From positions 1 to 64,000 of the forward strand of contig NZ_AOHZ01000082.1 in assembly GCF_000337215.1 (NCBI RefSeq): a DNA stretch of 64,000 nucleotides. The letters run 5' to 3'. Of the stretch, positions 48,731-58,350 are shown piece after piece. Source of the DNA: Natronolimnohabitans innermongolicus JCM 12255 (lineage in GTDB: Archaea > Halobacteriota > Halobacteria > Halobacteriales > Natrialbaceae). The notes below the pieces were generated by a model, which was not told the origin of the DNA, did no database searches, and saw only the letters and a program-made list of their open reading frames with translations. Within the stretch, counting starts at the first letter, position 1. Each line of letters opens with the position of its first letter. A program made the translations under genes and the position numbers.

Positions 48731-48905
48731 TCACTCGGTACTGGTGAGGCCGGCACCGAATAGCTTTCTCTCGAGAGTGTCATCGATTCGGAACCGTTCG
48801 GCGCGGGCGAATGGACTGTAGGAGACGGCGAGCCGAAACGGACGACGGCGGCCGGCAGCGATAACGAGGGTGGCAGCGACGGCGACGACGACGGCGGCGT
48901 GTGAC

Positions 48906-49421
48906 TTACTGCAGTTCGTCGATCGCCTCGAGCAGGTCCTCGAGGGCCTGATCGACGGTCCGTGCGCGGACGTCGGCACGGTCGCCGTCGAAAACGTACC
49001 GCGAGACGGTGGCGAAGGAGGTCTCGCTGCCCCACGGTCCGGCGTAGGCGACGCCGATGTAGACGGTTCCGACCGGGTTCTCTTCGGTCCCGCCTGTGGG
49101 TCCCGCGACGCCAGTCGTCGCGATTCCCCACGTCGTGTCCGTCACGTCGCGGACCCCCTGGGCCATCTGGCGGGCGACGGGTTCGGAGACGGCGCCGTGT
49201 TCGTCGAGCGCCTCGCGGCTGACGCCGAGGTGGCGGCGCTTGGCGTCGTAGGCGTAGGTCGTCAGCCCCGAATCGAAGTAGTCGCTGGCGCCGGGTACGG
49301 CCGTTATCGCGGCGCCGATCAGGCCGCCGGTACAGGATTCGGCGACGGCGAGCGTCTCCTCGCGGTCCCGGAGCGCGTCGGCGACGTCCATCGGCAGTTC
49401 GCGATCGATGTCGTCGTTCAT
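48906..49421 (-). CDS. CinA-family nicotinamide-nucleotide amidase
   Basis: A 171-residue CinA C-terminal-type protein (PncC), which deamidates nicotinamide mononucleotide in pyridine-nucleotide recycling. Motifs are LAVAESCTGGLIGAAITAVPG (Ser/Lys-type catalytic region), SGLTTYAYDAKRR, EHGAVSEPVARQMA and GIATTGVAGPTGGT. The N-terminal MoeA-like half of full-length CinA is absent, as in many stand-alone archaeal proteins. The ATG at 49421 (MNDDIDRELP) is chosen over a long Arg/Ser-rich extension. It diverges from the aminotransferase gene with 139 bp between the starts. Confidence 0.88.
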   Translation of the reverse strand: MNDDIDRELPMDVADALRDREETLAVAESCTGGLIGAAITAVPGASDYFDSGLTTYAYDAKRRHLGVSREALDEHGAVSEPVARQMAQGVRDVTDTTWGIATTGVAGPTGGTEENPVGTVYIGVAYAGPWGSETSFATVSRYVFDGDRADVRARTVDQALEDLLEAIDELQ

Positions 49422-49560
49422 ACCGGAGGCAACGAACCGTCGGTACGTCAAAGCGCGGCTTTCTGCCGGGCGCCGACAGCGGCTCCTCGGGCGGCCGATC
49501 GAGTCACCGTCGCGAGCGCGAACGGAAAGAACGACGGTCCGCGCGCCCGCTGGATCCGGT

Positions 49561-50661
49561 ATGGAGTACGAGACGCCGTTGTTCTTCCACGTCATGCAGT
49601 ACGCCGACCGGGCCGACCGCGACGTCGTCGACATGGTCAGCGGAAACCCCGACTGGGAGCCCCCCGAGGCACTCCGGGAGGGACTGCGCGACTACGCCTC
49701 ACTCGAGCCCGATCGGTTCCAGTACGGCCCCAGCGAGGGCCTCCTCGAGCTTCGCGAGGAGATCGCGGCTCGTCGGGGCGTCGACGCCGAGCAGGTGATC
49801 GTCACCAACGGCGCGGGCGAGGCGAACTACCTCGCGATGGCTCGCGCCCTCGAGCGCGATAGCGGCGACGAGATTCTCCTGACCGATCCCGTCTACCCCT
49901 ACTATCCCGGAAAGACGACGATGCTCGGCGGCACGCAGCGGTTCGTCGCGACCGACGAGACGGGCCAGCTCGATCCCGCCGACGTTCGCGACGCGGCGAG
50001 CGAGGAGACGGCCGCGATCGTCGTCAACTCGCCGAACAACCCCACGGGCGCGGTCTACCCCGCGGAGACGATGGAAGCGCTCGTCGAGATCGCCGAGGCG
50101 TACGACGCGATCCTCGTCAGCGACGAGGTCTACGACCACTACGACCTCTCGGGCGAGTTCGCGAGCGCGCTCGAGTCCGATTCGGCCCACCGGATCGTCA
50201 CCAACGCGTTCTCGAAGTCGATGGCGATCACGGGCTTTCGTGTCGGCTACGCGATCTTCCCACCCGAACTGGTCGAGAACGCAAAGAGCCGTCATATGCT
50301 GGTCAACGTGGCGACGACGCGGCCCCCACAGTACGCGGTGTTGCGGGCGCTGCGGGAGACGCCGCCGGAGTACTACGAGGAAAACCGCGCCCTGCTCCGC
50401 GAGCGCGTCGACACCTTCACCGACGCCCTGGACGCCGCGGGCGCAGAGTACACCACGCCCCGGGGCTCGTTCTACGTCATGGCTCGCTTCGAGGACTATC
50501 CAGGCACGCTCGAGAACGTCGAGCGGCTGATCGACGAGGCCGGCGTCGCGGGAATGCCCGGCGAGGCCTTCGGCGACTCGCGGTCGGCGTGGCTGCGGTT
50601 CGCGCTCGTAACGCCCCGCGTCGAGGAGGCCGCCGAGCGGCTGGCGACGTACTTCGGGTGA
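49561..50661 (+). CDS. Class I/II pyridoxal-phosphate aminotransferase
   Basis: A 366-residue aminotransferase. The PLP lysine lies in TNAFSKSMAITGFRVGY (about residue 220), with NSPNNPTGAVYP (about 160), SDEVYDHYD and the C-terminal Arg in SAWLRFALV completing the aspartate-aminotransferase-fold active site. Substrate specificity cannot be read; aspartate, aromatic or other amino acids are possible. The ATG at 49561 begins MEYETPLFFHVMQY, while the upstream in-frame codons are Arg-rich. The plus-strand gene is followed by a gap of 431 bp without gene evidence. Confidence 0.88.
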   Translation: MEYETPLFFHVMQYADRADRDVVDMVSGNPDWEPPEALREGLRDYASLEPDRFQYGPSEGLLELREEIAARRGVDAEQVIVTNGAGEANYLAMARALERDSGDEILLTDPVYPYYPGKTTMLGGTQRFVATDETGQLDPADVRDAASEETAAIVVNSPNNPTGAVYPAETMEALVEIAEAYDAILVSDEVYDHYDLSGEFASALESDSAHRIVTNAFSKSMAITGFRVGYAIFPPELVENAKSRHMLVNVATTRPPQYAVLRALRETPPEYYEENRALLRERVDTFTDALDAAGAEYTTPRGSFYVMARFEDYPGTLENVERLIDEAGVAGMPGEAFGDSRSAWLRFALVTPRVEEAAERLATYFG

Positions 50662-51092
50662 GCGACTCTCGAGCGACGGTCGGCTACGTCGATACGCGGC
50701 GGTATCGTCCGTCCCCGTGCAGCTGTCGTGCGGTGGCGCGTGCTGTCGGCTGGCCGAACGACGGTGAGGACAGTCGACGACATCGTGCGAGGGATGAGCG
50801 ACGGAACGAAGTGACCGAGCGAATCGGCTGGGGAGGGCGAGGCCACCTCTGACGGGCACGATAGCAGCGTCAGAGTTCTGTCATTGTCCTCGGGGAACAC
50901 GACGGTCAACGGCCGGTGATTAAAATCTGTACGCTTCCGCGTACGATGACCGTGTGATCGGCGTCCGACCGCTACTGCTGTCCGATTAGCGCACGGTCGG
51001 CTTCAGTTGGTGCTGCAAGGGACGCCGATCCGAATCGAACGGGAGACGACGGGACGGCCGCAATACAGATACGCCGCGAGACGAGTGGTTGA
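50662..51092. other. Intergenic gap without gene evidence
   Basis: 431 bp. Open frames are Arg-rich and lack start or family evidence. The stretch at about 50770-50850 has the direct-repeat-rich, GAGCGA-type character often found in haloarchaeal non-coding spacers. No clear promoter was seen for the following gene. Confidence 0.4.
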
Positions 51093-52574
51093 GTGAAGAT
51101 GGTCCTCGAGGTCGTGCTCGTCGCGTTCGTCGCGACGCAGCTGTGTTATTTCGTTGCCAACTGCGGGCTGCTCGCGCTGTTTCTCCGCCGACCGATGAAC
51201 CGCGTCGACGAGCGAACGCTCGGGACCGTCCTCGAGCGCGCGGAGAAACGGCGCGATGGCGAAACGAGGACAGAGATCGAACGCGGACCCGGCCCCGACT
51301 GTCGGCTCCCCGCCGACCTCCGGCGGCGGGTCCACGTCTTCGTCCCGCTGGTCGGCGAGCAGTGGGACGCCCTCGAGTCGACGCTTGCGAGCCTCGCCGC
51401 CCAGAGCTACCCCGCGTCGTCGCTCACCGTCCACGTGGTCTACGAGCCGCGAGACCGGACGGCGCTCGAACTCGAGGGGGCGATCGAACCGCGCCGTCCG
51501 CCGGGCCTCGAGATCGAAACCGTCGCGGTCGACGGCGAGACGAACGCGGTCGGGGCGATGGCTGGCGATGACAGCAGCCGAGACGAACGCGACGGACAGG
51601 ACCGAGGCTCGTGGCTCGCGCCGACCGGCGTCCCGCCCGCGACGGCGGCGATGCTGGCAGCCGCCTACGAAGACGACGGTCGCGGCGTCGCTGGCGACGA
51701 CCTCGTCACCGTTATCGACGCCGACACGTGGCTTCCCGTCGACGCCCTCGAACTCGCCGTCGCCGGTCTCGAGGAGTACGATATCGTCCAGGCCAAACGC
51801 TCCGTTCGCAACGTCGACTTCGGGATCCTCCCGCTGCTCGAGTCGACGGCGGCCGCAGTCCGTTCGGACCTGTTGCCGACCTCGAGTTCGGGCCCCTACG
51901 CCATTCAGGAGACGGGCTACGTGACCGAAGCGCGCGTCCTCGAGGACGTCGCACGGTGGCACCGCGAGCGAGACGAGGGTGGGGCGCTGCCGCTCGGGCT
52001 GGCGGCCTCGCGGCGAGGGTACGACCTCGGCGTCCTCGATCGGTTCGTTCTCGAAGGCTGTCCGCCGGGGCTCGAGGCGTGGTTCGAGCGAAAGCGATCG
52101 TCGTCGCGGGAACTGTACCGACGCGTCGCCGCTCACGGCTGGACGGCGATCGACGACGTTCGGTGCTGGTCGGGACGGCTGTTGTTGCAGTCGATCGCGC
52201 TCGTCAGCGTCGTCGGGGTGCCGGCCGCGGCGCTCGTCGCGTGGCCGACACTCACGGGGAGCGGAGCCGAATCGTGGTCGGTCCCGCTCTCCCTGCAGTT
52301 GCTCGTCGGCTTCAACGTCGTGCTCTGGGGGTACTACAGCGTGCGGGCGTACCGGGCCGCGTGGCGGGCGTACCCGTTCCGGAATCGGCTGCACCGGCTC
52401 GCGTACTCGCTTCTCTCGAACCCGTTCACGCAGGCGCTGTACGCGATGGCGTCTGCGGCGCCGATCGCGCTCGCTGCCGTCGATCTCGCGACGGGAGGCG
52501 ACTCGAGTCCGACTGAGCCGACCGAACCAACTGCGTCGCCCGAATCGACCGACGGGAGCGGCGGGCGGGGATAG
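51093..52574 (+). CDS. Membrane-anchored family 2-type glycosyltransferase
   Basis: A 493-residue protein with an N-terminal membrane helix (about 3-30), a cytoplasmic GT-A-like domain and a C-terminal membrane region (about 365-470, three helices). The nucleotide-sugar/metal motif is D209-A-D211 in VTVIDADTWLP, preceded by strands HVFVPLVGEQWDALESTL and LTVHVVYEPRD. An EE-like acceptor region (ALPLGLAASRRGYDLG) and QETGYVTEARVLEDV follow. The layout suits a polymerising or lipid-linked sugar transferase. GTG at 51093 or ATG at 51099 could be the start. The C-terminal tail is Pro/Glu/Thr-rich. It is isolated from known glycosylation genes except the O-antigen-ligase-like gene 2.3 kb further on. 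Confidence 0.82.
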   Translation: MKMVLEVVLVAFVATQLCYFVANCGLLALFLRRPMNRVDERTLGTVLERAEKRRDGETRTEIERGPGPDCRLPADLRRRVHVFVPLVGEQWDALESTLASLAAQSYPASSLTVHVVYEPRDRTALELEGAIEPRRPPGLEIETVAVDGETNAVGAMAGDDSSRDERDGQDRGSWLAPTGVPPATAAMLAAAYEDDGRGVAGDDLVTVIDADTWLPVDALELAVAGLEEYDIVQAKRSVRNVDFGILPLLESTAAAVRSDLLPTSSSGPYAIQETGYVTEARVLEDVARWHRERDEGGALPLGLAASRRGYDLGVLDRFVLEGCPPGLEAWFERKRSSSRELYRRVAAHGWTAIDDVRCWSGRLLLQSIALVSVVGVPAAALVAWPTLTGSGAESWSVPLSLQLLVGFNVVLWGYYSVRAYRAAWRAYPFRNRLHRLAYSLLSNPFTQALYAMASAAPIALAAVDLATGGDSSPTEPTEPTASPESTDGSGGRG

Positions 52575-52669
52575 CTCGAGTTCGGACGCCGTCGCGGAGT
52601 CGAGAGCTCCTGACCCGGCAGGCGCACCGAAAGCGGCGTCCGTTGCGCCGGAGATAGTGTTGGCTACCG

Positions 52670-53431
52670 ATGTGGGTCGCGCTCACCCAGCCGTTCGACG
52701 GCGGGGCGGTCGCCACGGCGCTCCTCGTCTGCGTCGTCGCGCTCGTCCACCTCCTTCCCGAGACGCTCCCGATTTCGAGCGGCGTCTCGCGTCGCAGCCT
52801 GCTGTCCCTCGCGGGCGGTATCTCGACCGTGTACGCGTTCCTCCACCTGTTTCCGGAACTCGAGACGCGCCGGGGCGCACTCGAGACGACCGAGCCCGCG
52901 CTCGGATCGACGCTCGTCCAGCACGGATACGCGCTCGTCTTCCTCGGACTGGCGTTATTCTACGGCCTCGAGCGAGTCGCGACAATATCCCGGTCCCACG
53001 AGTTCGACCACGAACTGGGCTCGCTCGCCGACGAGCCCGTCTTCTGGATTCATGTCAGCTCGTTCGCGGTCTACAACGCCTTCATCGGGTACGTGCTGGT
53101 CGCGGGGGAGACCGGCACCGAATCGACGGCGCTGTTCGCGGTCGCGATGGCGTTTCACCTGCTCGGCAACGACGAAGCGATGAGCCAACACCACCGCGAG
53201 TCGTATCAGCGACTCGGGCGGTGGGTTCTCGCGGCCGCGGTTTTCGTCGGCGCCGCCGTCGGCGTCGTATACGCGTTGAGCGACGTCGCGTTCACGGCGC
53301 TGCTCGGACTCCTGACGGGCGGCGTCGTCTTCAACGCGATCAAGGACGAACTGCCGCGGACTGAAAAGAGTCGATTCTGGGCGTTCGCCGCCGGATCGGG
53401 CGTCTACGCAGTCGTGCTCCTCGCACTCTGA
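52670..53431 (+). CDS. ZIP-like integral membrane protein
   Basis: A 253-residue hydrophobic protein with about seven to eight helices. It contains VHLLPETLPISSG and FLHLFPELETRRG in the first half, a His-rich cytoplasmic stretch (FDHELGSLADEP) and a second half with HLLGNDEAMSQHHRESYQ and FNAIKDELPRTEKSR. The His/Glu-bearing motifs resemble ZIP metal transporters but the match is not exact, so it may be a distant member. It follows the glycosyltransferase on the same strand with a 95-bp gap. Confidence 0.55.
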   Translation: MWVALTQPFDGGAVATALLVCVVALVHLLPETLPISSGVSRRSLLSLAGGISTVYAFLHLFPELETRRGALETTEPALGSTLVQHGYALVFLGLALFYGLERVATISRSHEFDHELGSLADEPVFWIHVSSFAVYNAFIGYVLVAGETGTESTALFAVAMAFHLLGNDEAMSQHHRESYQRLGRWVLAAAVFVGAAVGVVYALSDVAFTALLGLLTGGVVFNAIKDELPRTEKSRFWAFAAGSGVYAVVLLAL

Positions 53432-53565
53432 CCGTCCTCTGACCGTCCGATTCGGCGGCGGCCAGTCCCGCGTCGGTGCCGTCGCGAGGGACCGCCGCGG
53501 TCGTCAGCGCGACCGGACCGCTCGAGACCGACGAATACTCGTGACGGGACGGCGAAGCGATCGGT

Positions 53566-54825
53566 ATGAGTGGAGCCGACGCCGAACGCGTCGAAGCGGA
53601 AGACGATGGGGCAGCGGCCGACGGCGACAGCGACGGCGGCGCACACACCATCGAGGTGACGCCGACGGAGTCCGTCGGTGAGGAGCGAGAGACGATCGAC
53701 GTGGAGCCCTCGGACGAGCCGATCGAGGGGCCCGACTACGTCCTGTACGGCGGGAAAGGCGGCGTCGGAAAGACGACGATGGCCGCCGCGACGGCCCTCG
53801 ACAGCGCCCGCGGCGGAACCAGCACGCTCGTCGTCTCGACCGATCCCGCACACTCGCTGTCCGACACCTACGAGACCGACGTTCCCGCCGATCCGACCCG
53901 GATCCGCGAGGACGTCCCCCTCTACGCGGCCGAGATCGACCCCGAAGCCGCGATGGAGCAGGGCGAGGCGGTCTTCGGCGGCGAGGGCGGCGGTGACGGA
54001 TTCGGCGACGACGTGGCTGACAGTCCTTTCGACGATACCGGCGAGAGCAGTGGTGCTGGCGCCGGCGGGCCGTTCGGCGGCGCCGACGCCGGCGGCCCGG
54101 ACGCGATGGGCGGCATGGGCGGTCTCGGCGAGATGCTCGGCGGCGACTCGCCGATGGACGCCCTCTTCGGCGGCGCGATGCCCGGTGCCGACGAGGCCGC
54201 CGCGATGCAACTGCTGCTCGAGTACATGGACGATCCGCGCTTCGAGCGCGTCGTCGTCGACACCGCGCCGACTGGCCACACCCTTCGACTGCTGAAACTG
54301 CCCGAACTGATGGACTCGATGATGGGCCGGATCATGAAGATGCGCCAGCGGCTGAGCGGGCTCTTCGAGGGAATGAAGGGGATGTTTCCCGGCCAGGAGG
54401 CTCCCCAGGAGGGCGACCTCGACGACCTCGACGAACTGCGCGAACGGATCGAACGACTGCGCGCGGCGCTGCAGGACCCCGCGCGGACGGATTTCCGGAT
54501 CGTGATGGTCCCCGAAGAGATGAGCGTCTTCGAATCGAAGCGACTGCGCCAGCAACTCGACGAGTTTGCCATCCCCGTCGGGACGGTCGTCGTCAACCGC
54601 GTCATGGAGCCGCTGTCGGACGTCACCGACGACGTCCGCGGCGAGTTCCTCCAGCCGAACCTCGAGGACTGCGAGTTCTGCCAGCGGCGCTGGGACGTCC
54701 AGCAGTCGGCGCTCGCGGAGGCCCAGAACCTCTTTCGCGGCACCGACGTCAAACGGGTACCGCTGTTCGCCGACGAGGTCCGCGGCGAGGGGATGCTCGA
54801 GGTCGTCGCCGCCTGTCTGCGGTGA
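53566..54825 (+). CDS. ArsA/Get3-family ATPase
   Basis: A 419-residue P-loop ATPase of the arsenite-transport/tail-anchored-protein-targeting class. Deviant Walker A GGKGGVGKTT covers residues 62-71 and switch I is STDPAHSL (91-98). A C-x2-C pair (C369, C372) suits the zinc-linked dimer of Get3 and the NRVMEP block follows switch II. Switch II itself is DTAPTGHTLRLLKLP. A Gly/Asp/Met-rich insertion of about 60 residues (about 135-205) is unusual and could replace the client-binding groove. The first 55 residues are an acidic tail. No arsenic genes lie nearby, so a membrane-protein-targeting role is at least as likely. Confidence 0.88.
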   Translation: MSGADAERVEAEDDGAAADGDSDGGAHTIEVTPTESVGEERETIDVEPSDEPIEGPDYVLYGGKGGVGKTTMAAATALDSARGGTSTLVVSTDPAHSLSDTYETDVPADPTRIREDVPLYAAEIDPEAAMEQGEAVFGGEGGGDGFGDDVADSPFDDTGESSGAGAGGPFGGADAGGPDAMGGMGGLGEMLGGDSPMDALFGGAMPGADEAAAMQLLLEYMDDPRFERVVVDTAPTGHTLRLLKLPELMDSMMGRIMKMRQRLSGLFEGMKGMFPGQEAPQEGDLDDLDELRERIERLRAALQDPARTDFRIVMVPEEMSVFESKRLRQQLDEFAIPVGTVVVNRVMEPLSDVTDDVRGEFLQPNLEDCEFCQRRWDVQQSALAEAQNLFRGTDVKRVPLFADEVRGEGMLEVVAACLR

Positions 54826-54851
54826 CGCTCGGGGCTGTGGAACCTGGTCGA

Positions 54852-56240
54852 TTACGCTTTTCCTCTCGAGTCGCGACGTGAATCCGTCGCGTCGCGCTCG
54901 GCGATCCACGTTCGAACGCGAGTGAGCGCGCGGGCGAACCGGCTGGTCGCGAGCGCCGCCCGCGTGCCAACCGGCTGCGTCTGCGCGTTAGCGCCCTCGT
55001 GCTCCGGTAGCAGCATGAGGCCGACGAACAGCCCGAAGACGATCGACGAGACGCTCAACCCGCCGAGAAAGTGCGATTCGAAGGCCATGAAAACGTAGAT
55101 GCCGGCTGCGGTGCCGACGACGTAGGCCTTCCAGGTCGTCCAGTGACCCCTGATTCCGCGGCCGAGCGCGTAGACCAGCGAGCCGAGGTACAGCGAGCCG
55201 GCGATCACTCCCGTGCTGAGCAGCGGGTAGACGTAGGAGTTGTGCGGACCGCTGCTGGTGCCGGTATCCGAACTGAGCGGCGGATAGATCGACGAGTGGT
55301 CGAACTCCCGTCCGATTCCGAGCTGCGATCCGACGTCCGCGAATCCGATCCCCCACAGCGGCTCGTCAGCGAGGAGTTCGACGGAGCGCACCCACCGTTC
55401 GATTCGGTTCAGCAGCGTCGTCTGCATCACTTCGGGGACGTGACCGGTTCGGATCATCCCGTACAGCCCGACGATCCCGACGCCGATTCCCAGAAACGAG
55501 AGCAGCCGGTGGCGTCCGGCCAGCACGATAACCGAGCCGACGCTCACCCCGGCGAGCGCGGCGTCCCCCTCGCTCATGACCAGCCCGAGCACGCAGAGTC
55601 CGAGCGCGGCCACCCAGACGAACCCGCCGCGGACGAGGACGGTATACAGCGCGGCCAGACAGCCGACCATCATGAAAAAGCCGTACGGGTTGGGGTTGCC
55701 GAACACCGAGACAGTTCGGATCGCATAGAGACCCATGACCTCCTCGCCGACGAAATCGGGAAGGTCGGTGTCGGCCGTTCCGGCCCACCAGAGCACCAAG
55801 AGTCCGATCAGAGCGGCGGCGACGGCCGCGAGCGTGAGGGCCATCGCGAACGTCTGGCGTCGTCCCGCGACGAATCGAGGGAGGACGACCACGGTCGCGA
55901 ACACGGCGAGCGGAGCGCTGAGCGCGACGTAGAAGAGTTCCGTGTGCGGATCGTGGAACCGGTACTGTGCCACCAGTCCGAGCCAGTACCCGCCGAAGAG
56001 GACGAGAAAGGCGGGATCCGCCGACAGCCGCACGCTCGTAAACAACACCCCGTATACGATGATAGCGGCGAGGACCGCACCCGATAGCAGATAGCCCTGG
56101 TCCGTCGAAAAGTACCACGTCGAGGGTGCGACGCTCGCGACGATGGCGAAGACGGCGAGCAGTGGATAGTGTCGCGGCACCGTCGGAGAATCATCGGAGG
56201 ATTGGCCCAACAACTGCTCGAGGCCTCGTCCATCGCGCAT
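54852..56240 (-). CDS. O-antigen ligase/polymerase-like membrane protein (Wzy_C)
   Basis: A 462-residue protein with about eleven to twelve membrane helices and the large extracytoplasmic loop of the O-antigen ligase family. That loop contains LNRIERWVRSVELLADEP and SSGPHNSYVYPLLSTG (the conserved Arg and His positions of WaaL/PglL-like proteins). This family links or polymerises sugars from a lipid carrier, so the protein may act in surface-glycan assembly with the glycosyltransferase 2.3 kb away, as inference. The C-terminal ~40 residues are an Arg-rich cytoplasmic tail. It is convergent with the ArsA gene. Confidence 0.82.
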   Translation of the reverse strand: MRDGRGLEQLLGQSSDDSPTVPRHYPLLAVFAIVASVAPSTWYFSTDQGYLLSGAVLAAIIVYGVLFTSVRLSADPAFLVLFGGYWLGLVAQYRFHDPHTELFYVALSAPLAVFATVVVLPRFVAGRRQTFAMALTLAAVAAALIGLLVLWWAGTADTDLPDFVGEEVMGLYAIRTVSVFGNPNPYGFFMMVGCLAALYTVLVRGGFVWVAALGLCVLGLVMSEGDAALAGVSVGSVIVLAGRHRLLSFLGIGVGIVGLYGMIRTGHVPEVMQTTLLNRIERWVRSVELLADEPLWGIGFADVGSQLGIGREFDHSSIYPPLSSDTGTSSGPHNSYVYPLLSTGVIAGSLYLGSLVYALGRGIRGHWTTWKAYVVGTAAGIYVFMAFESHFLGGLSVSSIVFGLFVGLMLLPEHEGANAQTQPVGTRAALATSRFARALTRVRTWIAERDATDSRRDSRGKA

Positions 56241-56442
56241 TCTATTCGGTGATCGGTACCCACCGATAGTTCGTCATTGTGGTCGTTCTCTCTGGCTGAA
56301 CAACCGGACGGGACTGACGGCGACCGAACCTGACGTTTCAGTCCCTCGTACAGTCGGTAATCACGAGAATCGCGGTGCTGCTCGAGCGTTGCCGTGAAAC
56401 CTCTGCCCGCGTCGGGTTACCAGCGCTTCGTCGCTCGAACGA

Positions 56443-56910
56443 CTACTCGCTCTCTTCGCCCACGGGGACCACCGTCACCGGCCGGTCGCTGTCGAGGATC
56501 ACCGCCTGGACGACGCTGCCAAACAGCACCTTCCCGACCGGCGAGCGCCGTCCGACGCCGAGGACGATCGCGTTGCTGTCGAACTCGGTCGCGGCCTCGA
56601 GGATCTTCACTGCGGGTTCACCGGACGTCTCGTGAACCGCGAACTCGACGTCGCTTCCTTCGAGGACGTCGACGGCCGCTTCGATCGAAGCCGGAAGTCG
56701 GTCAGCACCTCGAACGGCCTCCATCTCTTCGGCGAACGTCTCGGCGAATCCGCCGCCGGCGGCCCATTCGGCGTCGGACGCCGACAGGTCGTCGTGGACG
56801 TGTAACAGATCGACGGCGATGCCGTCGTCGGCCGGAATCTCGAGGACGGCCTCGGCCTGGGCTCGAGCGCGCGGTGCGTTCTCGTCGACCGGCAGGAGAA
56901 GGCGGTACAT
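56443..56910 (-). CDS. Universal stress protein (UspA family)
   Basis: A 155-residue single-domain UspA protein. It opens MYRLLLPVDENAPRAR, has the ATP-binding loop GVGRRSPVGKVLFGSVVQ (G-x2-G-x9-G-S/T type), and ends SDRPVTVVPVGEESE. Haloarchaea have many such proteins in stress and regulation. The ATG at 56910 is chosen over the frame start at 56946, whose extra residues are basic. The spacer before it (56241-56442) shows nothing else. Confidence 0.88.
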   Translation of the reverse strand: MYRLLLPVDENAPRARAQAEAVLEIPADDGIAVDLLHVHDDLSASDAEWAAGGGFAETFAEEMEAVRGADRLPASIEAAVDVLEGSDVEFAVHETSGEPAVKILEAATEFDSNAIVLGVGRRSPVGKVLFGSVVQAVILDSDRPVTVVPVGEESE

Positions 56911-56991
56911 GATCGTTCTTCGTCGGTGGGGTCCAAAAGCTTTCACACGCTTGCGTGGATGGCGGCGATTCGACGGCTGCTCGGTCGAGCG

Positions 56992-58188
56992 TCACTCTCG
57001 CATCGCCGGCTCGTCGATCGGCGACTCGAGGCGGACGGCGTAGACGAGCAGGCAGGCGGCGACGACGGAGCCGGCGGCGAGCAGCCACCACGAGCCGCGG
57101 TAGCCGACGGTGTCGGCGAGATAGCCGAACGCGGGTGGTGCGACGACGGAGCCGGCGACCAGCGAAAGCTGTCCGCCGGCCGTCGCGCCGCCCATCTCGT
57201 CGCTGGCGACCAGCGTCGCCATGTACGAGTAGTAGACGCCGGTGTTACCCATGACGAAGAAGCCGAGCACCGAGAAGGCGACGGCGGCGCCGATTGCGGT
57301 GTCAGTTGCGGCGACGACGACGAACAGTCCGGCGCCCGCGGCGGCCTGAACGATCAAGATGGCGCCGATTCGACGCTGCGGATCGCCGGGCAGCGTGTCG
57401 CTCAGCCAGCCGCCGGCGATGCGGCCGACGCTGCCGAACAGCTGGACGAGCGCGAGGACGATTCCGCCGACGACGACCGAGGCACCGATCGACTCCTCGA
57501 CGTAGAGGACGGTGTACCCGGTCGTCGTGAACAGCGCGGCCCCGAGGAAGAAACCGGCAGCAACGAGAATGCGATACGGTCGGTTGTGCGAGAGCGCCCG
57601 GAAATCGGGATACTCCGCCGCGCCGTCCGCGTTCGCACCGCCGTAGGCGAACGCGAAGACGCCGGCGACGATCAGCCCGAACCCGGCGGCGATCAGAAAC
57701 CCAGCCTGCCAGAAGAACACGCCCGCCAGTCCGGTGACGAGCAGCGAACTGATCCCGCTACCCGCGGTGACGCCGACCTGTTTGATCCCCATCGCGAGGT
57801 TCTGCCGGCCCGCTTCGATAGTGTCGTAGACGGCCTTGTTCGTCCCCGGAATCGCCGTCGAGTACAGCGACCCGAGGAAGAACGCAGCCGCTAGCAACAG
57901 TCCGTACGTCGGCGCGCCGGCGACCATCACGGCGCCCGCAGCCAGTCCAAGGAGTCCGAGCGTCAGCGTTCGCTTCTCGCCGAAGCGATCGATCAGTGCA
58001 CCGACCGGGAGGAGCCAGGTCGCGTAGCCGAGCGTGAGCGCCGTCACGACGAAGCCGACCGTAAAGCGGGAGAGTCCGAACTCGTCGCGAAAGAGCGGCG
58101 TCGCCGCGAACACCGTGTAGTAACAGATGCTCGCGGACACCTGCCACATCGTCACGAGCGACACCGTTCGCCAGTACGACCGATCCAT
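56992..58188 (-). CDS. MFS transporter
   Basis: A 398-residue permease with twelve helices and the MFS loop motif LPVGALIDRFGEKRTLTLG between helices 2 and 3. GWLSDTLPGDPQRRIGA sits at the equivalent position of the second half. The opening MDRSYWRTVSLVTMWQVSASICYY and the conserved LGSLYSTAIPGTNKAVYD fit oxalate/formate- and monocarboxylate-like carriers, but the substrate is not determined. It lies 81 bp upstream of the UspA gene, same direction. Confidence 0.85.
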   Translation of the reverse strand: MDRSYWRTVSLVTMWQVSASICYYTVFAATPLFRDEFGLSRFTVGFVVTALTLGYATWLLPVGALIDRFGEKRTLTLGLLGLAAGAVMVAGAPTYGLLLAAAFFLGSLYSTAIPGTNKAVYDTIEAGRQNLAMGIKQVGVTAGSGISSLLVTGLAGVFFWQAGFLIAAGFGLIVAGVFAFAYGGANADGAAEYPDFRALSHNRPYRILVAAGFFLGAALFTTTGYTVLYVEESIGASVVVGGIVLALVQLFGSVGRIAGGWLSDTLPGDPQRRIGAILIVQAAAGAGLFVVVAATDTAIGAAVAFSVLGFFVMGNTGVYYSYMATLVASDEMGGATAGGQLSLVAGSVVAPPAFGYLADTVGYRGSWWLLAAGSVVAACLLVYAVRLESPIDEPAMRE

Positions 58189-58313
58189 TCGACGTCGCCT
58201 CCTTTCTCGAGGACGCGCTTGTGTGCCTCGGTGGCGGAGACACGTTCCGGGTCGATGTGGTCGAACGGGCTGTTCACCAGTGCGGTGGCTGGCCGTCTCG
58301 TGTCGGCAGCCAT
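58152..58313 (-). CDS. Possible small protein between tautomerase and MFS genes
   Basis: A 53-residue frame starting MAADTRRPATALVNSPFD, with plausible coding character (EAHKRVLEKGGDVEWIGR). It overlaps the first 37 bp of the MFS gene in another frame and lies 37 bp downstream of the tautomerase gene on the same strand. No family is recognised. It could also be a chance frame. Confidence 0.35.
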   Translation of the reverse strand: MAADTRRPATALVNSPFDHIDPERVSATEAHKRVLEKGGDVEWIGRTGERCRS

Positions 58314-58350
58314 CGGGGCGACTCGAGGAACGCCCTGGGACCAGTCGCCG

